Assembly (NCBI GenBank): GCA_010645155.1
Contig: CM021323.1
Location: 2,249,655 to 2,313,654, forward strand
DNA: 64,000 bases
Reading direction: 5' to 3'
Source of the DNA: Tigriopus japonicus
Taxonomy: Eukaryota > Arthropoda > Copepoda > Harpacticoida > Harpacticidae
A program made the position numbers and the translations under genes. The notes beneath the pieces were generated by a model. It did not search any database, had not been told where the DNA came from, and saw only the letters and a program-made list of their open reading frames with translations. Positions 22,901-34,331 of the stretch are shown piece after piece. Numbering within the stretch: the stretch's first letter is position 1; the number at the start of each line of letters is the position of its first letter.

Positions 22901-23098
22901 ATCTACACGTTTTTGAACAAGAAGATGAAGCAATCCCTGTTCTTGTCTTGGCGTCATGTCGTGTACAAGATCCGATCCCTTTATTTTGTCCCATCGGATG
23001 CGATGGACTCTCAAATGGGTCTGCCCGATTTTCGTCGTATGTCTAGCGCCGTGACCCAAGTGACGAGAGCCACGGAATTGGAATCCAAGCGACGTTAA
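16956..23098 (+). CDS. LDLa-repeat receptor with rhodopsin-like 7TM domain
   Basis: Four exons (16956-17569, 17713-20445, 20640-21026, 22699-23098) encode 1377 residues. The start ATG opens a signal peptide (hydrophobic FLLVGLLSLAVEG) leading straight into Cys-rich sequence. Residues about 27-410 hold seven LDL-receptor class A-like modules, several with the calcium-binding SDE ending (for example DGSDE, SSDESDC). Then come about 650 residues with scattered cysteines and N-glycosylation sites that match no domain I know, notably without leucine-rich repeats. A 7TM domain follows: FGNLAVFL in TM1, SLCLADVLMG in TM2, FTRY replacing the usual DRY after TM3, a TM4 tryptophan, VVP in TM6 and NLIIY in place of NPxxY in TM7. 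The nearest known architecture is molluscan GRL101 and the relaxin receptors, which carry LRRs. The first intron is GC-AG. Ligand unknown. Confidence 0.88.
21027..22698. other. third intron of the LDLa receptor
   Basis: A 1672-bp intron between the TM5/loop exon and the TM6-TM7 exon, phase 2 at both ends (donor attag-gtgagct, acceptor ctttgcag). No repeats or genes are visible inside. Confidence 0.6.
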
Positions 23099-23343
23099 AC
23101 AATCGTCCATATTTTTGAGATTTATTGTTTAAGTAACTAGATTATAGCTTTATTATGTGATAGAGAAGACAAAATAGTGAATTTCCGTTTCTTGAAGCTG
23201 GAGTGGAGAATAACCCAGGAATGGTGTATGAAAGAGTGCCAACTAGAAGCCGTGAAGCTCATTCCAATAGGGACAAAAAGTGATCTCTAAATGAATATAT
23301 CCTGTTCATCAATGGAACACGACTATCTATCTGCCTGGTTCGC

Positions 23344-26133
<2,790 letters not shown>

Positions 26134-27018
26134 ATGTCCGATAGCGGAGACGACGACGAGCGAGGCTCCCGTTACACCAAACGCCAAAAGATCGTTCACT
26201 TTGGCTCTTTGGCCGAAGATAACCACAATCTAAAAGCCGGTCAAGGCGATCATCCCGACGACGACCATTCCGACCACTCTGACAATGAAGGCGGCCAATC
26301 CAACATCGAAGTTTCCAACGAATACTTGCCACTCAATCAAGATGAGATTCGCAGCGGCGAGAAGGATGACATCCTGGAAGAATTCGAGCGCCGGAAACGC
26401 GCCCGTCTCATTCACGTCAGCACGGACGATGCCCAAGTCAAGAAGGATTTGCGCGCTTTAGGTCAACCCATATGTTATTTTGGCGAAGGACCGGCTGAGC
26501 GACGCAATCGATTGAGGGATCTCTTGTCTCAATTAGGCGAAGATGCCATTCAAAAGCGCAAGGAGGCCGAGGAAGCCCGAGCCAAAGAACAGCGAAAGCA
26601 AGATGAAACCACCTGGTATCATGAAGGACCCCCCTCATTGAAAACGGCTCGGGAAAAACTAGCGCATTTCTCTTTACCACGAGCTCAAGCCCGCATTGCT
26701 CGACAAAAGGAAGATATCCAAATCCCCGAATCCGCACGCATGGCCCGCAATCAGGAGGTGCAGAAAATGCTCAAGGGCTTTGATCTGGAGGCGTCGCAGA
26801 TTGCTGACACCCGGCCAATTTCTTGGTGTGAATTTAGTCCGGACTCGAAGCTCTTGGCCACCGGCTCATGGTCGGGCTTGTGCAAGTTGTGGTCGGTGCC
26901 CGAGTGTCAAGAGATTCTCACGCTACGGGGTCATAATGATCACGTGGGCAACGTCGTGTTCAATCCCAAGGCCACCCTTGATATGCCCAAATCTGGTCCT
27001 AATGTGGCCTCTTGCGAT
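26134..27018 (+). CDS. PRPF4: U4/U6 snRNP protein PRP4, C-terminus lost in assembly gap
   Basis: An uninterrupted frame from ATG 26134 (context cccccaagATGtcc) gives 295 residues before running into Ns. PRPF4 is a component of the U4/U6 and U4/U6.U5 tri-snRNP and works with PRPF3 and PPIH in spliceosome assembly. The first 80 residues are acidic with DDDER and HSDHSDNE stretches. The SFM/PRP4 motif follows (KKDLRALGQPICYFGE, then RRNRLRDLLSQLGED), then a charged helix (EAEEARAKEQRKQ) and the first WD40 repeat (ISWCEFSPDSKLLATGSWSGLCKLW, starting near residue 229). The second WD40 repeat has begun when the gap starts. About 230 further residues (the remaining WD40 blades) are expected from the family and are not found anywhere after the gap. 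No intron is seen in the visible part. Confidence 0.93.
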
Positions 27019-27740
27019 NNNNNNNNNNNNNNNNNNNNNNNNNNNNNNNNNNNNNNNNNNNNNNNNNNNNNNNNNNNNNNNNNNNNNNNNNNNNNNNNNN
27101 NNNNNNNNNNNNNNNNNNNNNNNNNNNNNNNNNNNNNNNNNNNNNNNNNNNNNNNNNNNNNNNNNNNNNNNNNNNNNNNNNNNNNNNNNNNNNNNNNNNN
27201 NNNNNNNNNNNNNNNNNNNNNNNNNNNNNNNNNNNNNNNNNNNNNNNNNNNNNNNNNNNNNNNNNNNNNNNNNNNNNNNNNNNNNNNNNNNNNNNNNNNN
27301 NNNNNNNNNNNNNNNNNNNNNNNNNNNNNNNNNNNNNNNNNNNNNNNNNNNNNNNNNNNNNNNNNNNNNNNNNNNNNNNNNNNNNNNNNNNNNNNNNNNN
27401 NNNNNNNNNNNNNNNNNNNNNNNNNNNNNNNNNNNNNNNNNNNNNNNNNNNNNNNNNNNNNNNNNNNNNNNNNNNNNNNNNNNNNNNNNNNNNNNNNNNN
27501 NNNNNNNNNNNNNNNNNNNNNNNNNNNNNNNNNNNNNNNNNNNNNNNNNNNNNNNNNNNNNNNNNNNNNNNNNNNNNNNNNNNNNNNNNNNNNNNNNNNN
27601 NNNNNNNNNNNNNNNNNNNNNNNNNNNNNNNNNNNNNNNNNNNNNNNNNNNNNNNNNNNNNNNNNNNNNNNNNNNNNNNNNNNNNNNNNNNNNNNNNNNN
27701 NNNNNNNNNNNNNNNNNNNNNNNNNNNNNNNNNNNNNNNN
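27019..27740. other. assembly gap of 722 Ns
   Basis: The run of N separates the PRPF4 coding sequence (left, plus strand) from a retrotransposon pol frame (right, minus strand). Frames that read through it are artefacts of the Ns. Whether the stated length is measured or estimated cannot be known from the sequence. Confidence 0.99.
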
Positions 27741-29441
27741 GGCCAAAATTGGAGGAGAAGTGAGGGCTATTTTGGTCGCTTCAAAGGCTTGATCATGAAC
27801 ATTCGGTATCCAACTGAATTTGTTCTTGATCTTGAGTAAATCCCTTAAAGGTCCAGCAGCGCAAGAGATGTCTTTGCTAAAAGCACCCAATTGATTTACT
27901 AACCCGAGAAACGAACGTAAGTCCGTGATTGTTGTGGGTACGGGAAAATCCCTAATAGCGGTAATTTTTCGTTCATCCACCGCAATCGAATTGTGCGATA
28001 TCATATATCCAACGAAATTTATGGATTTTGAACACAACACGGATTTCGCCTTATTTACCGTGAGTCCATGTCGAGCGCATCGTTCCAAAGTTTCGCATAC
28101 GACCGAAACCAATCCTCGTAGAGTACGTCGACCAATACCCATATCGTCAACGACCTTTTGGACTGGTAGTCCGTCTATGGCGATGTCTCCTCGGAAAGAA
28201 TATGAGTCACCAGTGGACACGAATCCCATCGGAGAACGAAGGAACATGTAACGACCAAAGATGGTGATGAAAGTGGTTAAAGGTTGGGAATCTTCATGCA
28301 ATGGCATCTGCCAATAACCTTTCACGAGGTCCATTTTGGCGAAATATTTATCTTGAGGTTGGAATCCAGAAATAGCCTCTGAAGGAGTTTTAGTATGATG
28401 AAGAGTCCGTTTAACTTCCGAATTCAGTTTTGTAAAGTCTACACAAAATCTGATATCGCCATTAGGTTTTGGAACTATCACCACTGGATGGCACCATTCA
28501 GTTGGAACATCGCCCACTTTGCAAATGATTTTGCGTTTTTCCATGTAATTGATATTCTCCTCAACTTTATCTCGTTGGGCATAGGGAACGAAACGTGCGG
28601 CATGAACGGCATATGGCGTGTAATTATCTTTCAAGACAATCTTCATCGGTTCTCCAACGATTCCACCCTTCATCGGACGTAACTCTTCAGAGTCGTCGAA
28701 AACGACAGCGTATATTTCCAAGAGTTTATCTTGAACGGATTTAAACAATGATTCATCATTCGAATCCTCTGGAAGCGTTTCGATCCACTTTTCCCGGTCA
28801 GCCCAAACATCTTCATTTGGAATCGTCTCAACTGTATGTCTAGAATTCACGTCCGACGGGGTTTCAAAATTTTCGGCGTTTGACTTTTTCGAATTAGTTG
28901 ATATGCTACAAACGTGTGAAATGTTTGAATTTGTTTGGGGAAACGGAAAGTCTTTGCTCACAATGTGTAATGACACGCATGTTTCAAGGTCAATATAAAA
29001 CCCATCCACATTAAAACACACAACCACCAAGACATTCTTAACTTCTTCATTTTCTGCAATGATAGAGGTTCTGAAGCATCCAGCTTGACGAATTTTGGCG
29101 TTGTTTACAGACACAATCTTTTGGCGAGTGGGCTCTTCCATTTTGACCTTAGAAAATAATCCACTATTGCGAAAAATCTGCATACCCATGACAGATATTC
29201 CAGCTCCAGTATCAGGTACGGCGTTCACATTGATGACGTAATTTCCCAAATTGGTCACCAAGCGAACATTAAGAATATTCTGAGAATATTCTTGAATTCC
29301 GCCAAATCGAATGGCAGCGGTGGTTTTGTCTCTCTTTTGACACATAACCGAAAAATGTCCAGTCTTGGAACATGTATTACAGGTTGCATCTTGAGCAGGA
29401 CATTCTGATTTTGGATGGGTTGAATTACGACCACATCTCAT
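27741..29441 (-). CDS. pol: retrotransposon pol: protease and reverse transcriptase (partial)
   Basis: About 567 residues are visible before the gap. Near the start is a CX2CX4HX4C zinc knuckle (residues 21-34) with part of a second one ahead of it. Next comes the aspartic protease active site (DTGAGISVMG, near residue 77). The reverse transcriptase fingers and palm follow, with RFCVDFTKLN and AKMDLVKGYWQMPL and the catalytic pair as VVDD, then the thumb and connection segment (LRSFLGLVNQLGAFSKDI). The frame is -1 relative to gag, and its ATG overlaps the gag stop (ATGA). Upstream of that ATG the pol frame stays open back to a TAG near 29500, and this segment completes the first knuckle, which argues for synthesis by frameshift rather than from the ATG. 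RNase H begins inside the gap. Confidence 0.92.
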
Positions 29442-30529
29442 GCACTTCCCAGTACAGGATTTATCAGAGAATTTCGAAATTTGCTCATGGTTTTCTTTCT
29501 TCTATTCGGGCCTTTCTTGTTGAACTTGTTCTTGGTGTAATTTGTTTGTCTGGCGGCATTGATTGATCTTTCTCCAATGGGAAATGAACATGTTCCCATT
29601 TGTTTTGCTCCTTTTCGTGACGTTTCCAAAGCGAGAATGAATTTTCGAGCATCCTCAAATGAACTCGGATTTTCTGTCATTAATTTTGCTCGATCATTAT
29701 CATTCCGCATGGAAAGCATGAGTAAACCAATAAATAAGGTATCCTCTGTTATATTTTTAGCGTCTGCGTAGTCTCCAAATTCACGGATTTCATTGCAAAG
29801 AGATGTGTATGTTTGACCGTCCTTTTGACGAATGGCCAAAAGATCCTTCATATCCACATGAGGGTTTCGCAAACTTCGTAAATGTTGATTGATCAAGTCA
29901 AACACTTCCGAAAGAATACGCCCAGTGTCATTTTTAATTCCGATGGTGTGTTGAATAATTTTTAAAAAGCCTGGAGAACAGCATTGCCAAAATGTAGCAA
30001 TCTGAGTAGCACGGGGTCGACGTTCCAACTCTGCCAACATGTAATAGTTGTCCCAAACGGGAAGCCAGCGTCGAAATTCACGCAAATCAGTATCTTCTTT
30101 TAAAATGGGTGGAAGATTAATCGATAACTTTGGAAGGCCACTACTATTTGATGGAGGGAGGGGACTGGTTCCTGTATTTACATCAGACAATCCCGAAGAA
30201 ATCTTAGCTTCGTAATCTCTCCGAAGTCCAACAACGATGGCTTTATATTTGAAAAATGCATCTTCATGATCCCCCATTCCAGGATCAGCATCTTTTAAAT
30301 CCGAAAAAGGTTCTATTAAAACTTTTTCTTCAGCTTCAACATATGCATTGAAAGCTTTTTCCCAATGTCCGATCTTGAATTCTAATTCAGTAGGATCATC
30401 TCCCTCATACGAGTCAATAGCGGGTATTACCCGGTTTCTAATCGCGGTCACCCGAGATTTATACCCTTTTCTTGATAACTTAAGGGAAGTCACATTTGCT
30501 CGAGGATCATCTTGTTCCTTTTGAGCCAT
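29438..30529 (-). CDS. gag: retrotransposon gag-like protein
   Basis: A 363-residue frame from ATG 30529 (MAQKEQDD) to TGA at 29438-29440. It has a charged N-terminal region, a central segment typical of retrotransposon capsids (LREFRRWLPVWDNY, then IIQHTIGI and a stretch about polyprotein length for this family), and a basic C-terminus (KNKFNKKGPNRRKK) suited to nucleic-acid binding. It lacks its own CCHC knuckle; the two knuckles sit in the overlapping pol frame. The assignment rests on its position directly before a Ty3/Gypsy pol and on its general character. Confidence 0.8.
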   Translation of the reverse strand: MAQKEQDDPRANVTSLKLSRKGYKSRVTAIRNRVIPAIDSYEGDDPTELEFKIGHWEKAFNAYVEAEEKVLIEPFSDLKDADPGMGDHEDAFFKYKAIVVGLRRDYEAKISSGLSDVNTGTSPLPPSNSSGLPKLSINLPPILKEDTDLREFRRWLPVWDNYYMLAELERRPRATQIATFWQCCSPGFLKIIQHTIGIKNDTGRILSEVFDLINQHLRSLRNPHVDMKDLLAIRQKDGQTYTSLCNEIREFGDYADAKNITEDTLFIGLLMLSMRNDNDRAKLMTENPSSFEDARKFILALETSRKGAKQMGTCSFPIGERSINAARQTNYTKNKFNKKGPNRRKKTMSKFRNSLINPVLGSA

Positions 30530-30717
30530 GATGAAGTAAACAAATTTGATGAAAACTAAAGACAAGTCTAATCACTGATCGTTGCACTATCTCTTTTCAA
30601 TATCTCTGAGTCGAAGTTTGCAGTCGTGTTCGTCAATCGGAAGCACCAAGATCGAAGATATCACTTCACCCAGAAGAGGTCAGATCTTTGGCGGTCGGCT
30701 CAAATCGACGTGCGCCA

Positions 30718-30898
30718 TGTAATGACTCGTCAGGAATAATTATTAAACATATATTTGATGAAAGAAATAGATACACTCGTATTCAGTAAAAACCGGCAAG
30801 AGACTCTCGAGAGAGCCAGGCAGCTTATCGAGAGACGGCACAGATATCTTTTAGCAGTGCGGATACCAATGACAATCATACCAGACACTTACTCTCAC
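30718..30898 (-). repeat. putative 5' LTR and primer-binding site
   Basis: Read on the minus strand, a segment ending GAGTCATTACA is followed at once by TGGCGCACGTCG, the expected form of a tRNA primer-binding site (TGG complementary to CCA). The LTR would therefore end at 30718. Its start is either TGTCTGGTATG (near 30886) or TGTGAGAGTAAG, which is completed across the adjacent MITE insertion. Both give the TG...CA form and a short LTR of about 170-190 bp. The second LTR is unavailable for comparison, and I cannot name the primer tRNA. Confidence 0.5.
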
Positions 30899-31196
30899 TA
30901 CTGATGGGTTTCGAGTTGGATTTTTGGCCGAGTTTTGCCACTTTGGATTTTAAGGTCAAAAAATTGACCCCCAACTAATCTTCTCAACTAGAGACGTCAT
31001 AAAATATGGCAGCACTGCCAACTCGAAATCCAAAAGTATAGCTACTGATGGAACTCGAAATCGAACTAGTTCGAGTGTTGCCAAATTGGTCCCTGTTTAG
31101 GTCTTTTTGAAAACGTTCAATACAACCTGCCCTAATCAACAATGATAAACTTCCGAGTAAAAAATGGCAGCACTCCCGGTTCGAAACCCATCACTA
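30899..31196. mobile_element. hAT-type MITE with 8-bp target duplication
   Basis: A 298-bp element with inverted ends TACTGATGGGTTTCGA and (reverse-complemented right end) TAGTGATGGGTTTCGA, one mismatch in 16. It is flanked on both sides by the identical octamer actctcac (30891-30898 and 31197-31204). An 8-bp duplication with ends of the YARNG form is characteristic of hAT transposons. It contains no coding frame. It sits at or inside the outer edge of the retrotransposon LTR. Confidence 0.82.
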
Positions 31197-31889
31197 ACTC
31201 TCACATCAAAAAGTAACCTTTAGGGAGGTGTTTGCTAGCACAGCAGATCAGCTTCAAGTTTTTGTTGTACAAGGGGCAAATGGATGTGAAATCAAGCATC
31301 AAAGATCACACAACTTCATCAATCACGTTTCACCATTTCCGCACAACCTTGTTTGCTTGAAGATTTGGCCAACCCAATTGGGGTTCATTCTATTCAAGCA
31401 CAAAAATAGCACTCAAAAATAACTAACAATATGACAATAACAGTGTTGGGTCACACTTCTTTTTAGAACATTTTCTTGGGTGATCCTACAGAACTCTAGA
31501 CTAGTAAGGGGATTAAACTTAATGCAAGTGGGTGGCTGGGAGTGTCATTTTTGTCCCTACTGTAGAGCTCTAGTTGAGCGAAGAGCCGATTATGAAAAAG
31601 AATGATTCTATTTTGGTTTAGATTTACCTAAATAGATCCTGATAATATTTGGGAATTCTAAAAAAACCTTAGGATCTTTTAAATTGAACTTGATTTTGGA
31701 GGGGAATTTGTAGTGAAATTTTGCTTCATTGGTCTGAAGATATGATCATGATTTGCGCCTGCAAGAGGTCGCATTGCAAAAAAAAAAAATCGCAAAAAGC
31801 ACCCTCAAGATTATCTGGACTGCAGATGCAGAAAATTCCTTCCAACTTCTCTTCACTTCATTTGTTCACATCATTTGGTCGTTAGTTTG

Positions 31890-31985
31890 TGGGCCCCTGG
31901 ACCTGCCAACGTCTGTTTGGTGGGTCCCTGACAACATGTAAAACAACTTTGTGGGCCTTGACCCAAAAGTGGTTGCCGACCCCTG
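31890..31985. mobile_element. partial copy of hAT MITE family (right end only)
   Basis: This matches the right-hand part of the 32254-32501 element (gtgggcccctggacctgccaacgtctgtttgg region, then ttgccgacccctg at the end). The left half is absent, so it is a truncated relic. Confidence 0.7.
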
Positions 31986-32253
31986 CTTTTCTATGAGGAG
32001 CAAAAGAAAAGGGGAAAAAGGAGAAGGCAAGAGGCCCTATTGACCAATTCAGAGTGATCGATTTCAGACCTACAAAAAGATATTTTTGACGTACACAACT
32101 TTGCAAGTGTGAATAAATGGCTACACAATAAAATCAAAAAGAAATTCTAAACATCTAGAAGCTACACCTAAACAGTTAAAGAGCCCATTACATACAGAGG
32201 GTCACTTAGTTCTAGCATGCACTCCACGTCTTGAAGTGCGAGAGTCTCTAGAG

Positions 32254-32501
32254 CAGGGGTCGGCAACCGGTGGGCTGCGGCCCAAATGTGGGCCCAAGCG
32301 TGGTCTTTGGTGGGCCCAGGAGCTGTGGGGAAAGTCCAAAGAAGTAGGCCTGCGAGACATCCATAATATTGTACTCTAGGACTCAAAGCACTTTGATGAT
32401 CAAAATGTGGGCCCTCGAACCTACCAACGTCTGTTTGGTGGGCCCCTAACAACATGTAACCAAATATGAGGCCTTGGCCCAAAAAAGGTTGCCTACCCCT
32501 G
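32254..32501. mobile_element. hAT-type MITE, complete, perfect 8-bp target duplication
   Basis: Ends are caggggtcggcaacc and (reverse complement of the right end) caggggtaggcaacc, the classic CAGGGG-type hAT terminal repeat. Both sides carry ctctagag (32246-32253 and 32502-32509). The 248-bp body contains several gtgggccc and ggtgggccc words and no gene. Confidence 0.88.
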
Positions 32502-33409
32502 CTCTAGAGAGTCTCTTGAGAGCTCTACCTAAGTCTTCTTTATCCCAGTATAGGGAATTTTGGAGCTCTTATTGGCATGTAAATTGTCCCTTGGGAAATT
32601 CCCAAACTGCAAATGGGAAATATCATGGAATAGCTAATTAACATCGAACAAAACCATTCAAGGGGCAGAATAAGGGTGAAATTTGGGTTTCACAATGTTG
32701 AGATTCTTCGTGACAACCACGTTGATCATGATTGTTACGTGTTTTAACATTGTGTTTTTCATGACATCAAAAATCTACCTGGTTTTTAGAGAACCCGGTC
32801 AAGCAAAAATAACTTGTGAATAAATCGAAGGACCAGTTCCAATAGATGGGCTGAATTTGGAGAACTAAACTTCAATCAATCAACTCATTTCAATATGACC
32901 CGTTTTGGTGCAATTCACAGGGTTCAATCATTTGAAACCTTTAGATTGACATTCACACGAAGACTCCTTTTTTAGAGAAGTCAGTATTGAATGACTGTCA
33001 ACGAGGCTTCAGTCTATTCTTGCTCATATTTTCAAAGGGACAACAAGGAGAAGCTTGCCTTGATTGGACAATTCCTGGGAATTGAAAGGGCTTCGTAAAG
33101 GTTTTTGCGTACAAGGCAAATTTTCTGCCGTTATTGATTTCTCACCCCGTCCTTTCTGAAATCTCAAAAATATGCTTTCCTGGCACTTTATACTTAAGCA
33201 AGAAGCCGAGGACTAAAAGGAACAACGACCCAAAAATACAAAGCAATTGGCCTCGACTCTGTAGTCACCCAATATTTGAAAAATCTAGACATTTTTCCTT
33301 GAATCATAAAACATGTTCACGTCACTTTCTTGTGAAGAACAAAAATCTGATAAACTCACTGCTAAGTAGGGCTGATTTAAAATCTTCCTTATCCCTCCAT
33401 TCTCTCGAC

Positions 33410-33639
33410 CAGGGGCAAGCAACATACTTTAGGCTAGGGCCCACCAAATTTGATATCGTTTAATCTGGGGCCCACCAAACAAAAGCTGATGGGTACAAGG
33501 GCCCACAAATACACGACCACTGTGCAGAGCCCACAAGCATAGTACTATGAAAGGCTTTTGGCCCCACTATTTTGGTCTTTCCACATAGCTCCTGGGCCCA
33601 CCAAAATTCACCATTGGGCCCACTAGTTGCCGGCTTCTG
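33410..33639. mobile_element. diverged copy of the same hAT MITE family
   Basis: Ends are caggggcaagcaac and, reverse-complemented, cagaagccggcaac. The body is rich in gggcccacc words like its relative at 32254. The flanking octamers ctctcgac and ctctagag agree at six of eight positions, consistent with a decayed target duplication at a similar target. Confidence 0.75.
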
Positions 33640-34331
33640 CTCTAGAGGAAGCCAATGACAGGTCATAATAAATATATCACACGCACGCTCGTATGAGTTT
33701 TGTGAATAGATTTCAAACAAGCAAGATTATAATCTGATCATCCCAGAATCTCTCATTTCATCTGGTTTCAGCCAGATCTCTCAGCATCAAAGACGGGAAG
33801 ATTAGATCGTGTCAAGTTCCTTGACCAAAATTAATCTTATAAAAACAACAGAAATCTTAGCCCAAACCATGGATTTGACAAAACAAAATGTGCACAGACA
33901 CTTTTCGGTAATGATAATTATGTTAACTTAAGAGCAAATTAGAACTTTTTAAATGGAACATCACTCATGAATGGCAAAACTCACATTATGAACAAATAAA
34001 ATCTTTAAAATTAAGCAACGTCTCTTGAGACACCACCTTTGCCCAAATGTGGTCCACCCAATGTTGCTCGGTGTTCTGTCAGTAACCCGCTACCAAACCA
34101 ATTGTTTTCTCCCTGATTAGAACCGTGGAGAAGAATCGAGTGGACCGATTGATGACAATGCTTCTGGACGGATCAAGAACCAAGCTCAGTGAATATTTCA
34201 GTCGATCATTGATGCTCCTCGTGAATTGAAGCCTAAAACATTGGTTGCCAACCTCAAGAACTTGGGAAGAATTTGAGACTTGACCAAATTGGGAATCGAA
34301 AGAACAATGGATTGGTGCAATCCATCTTTCA

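Larger units (their letters stand above)
27741..30898 (-). mobile_element. Ty3/Gypsy-type LTR retrotransposon, 3' half missing
   Basis: The element runs on the minus strand from a putative 5' LTR (from 30718 upward) through gag and pol into the assembly gap. Protease and reverse transcriptase are visible; RNase H, integrase and the 3' LTR would lie in or beyond the gap. The long intact frames suggest a fairly recent insertion. No envelope-like frame is seen. Its left limit is the gap, so flanking target duplications cannot be checked. Confidence 0.88.
31197..34331. other. gene-poor region with hAT MITE copies
   Basis: About 3 kb of AT-rich DNA. Apart from three related hAT MITE copies (annotated separately) I see only short frames of 60-110 codons without domains, several of them created by the MITE sequence. 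The 5' exon or exons of the glutaminase probably lie in the right-hand part but cannot be identified. Confidence 0.4.

Noticed and set aside
31890..33640. Proteins predicted in the 31.9-33.7 kb region
   Set aside because: The frames are made by gtgggccc-rich MITE sequence and differ between copies.
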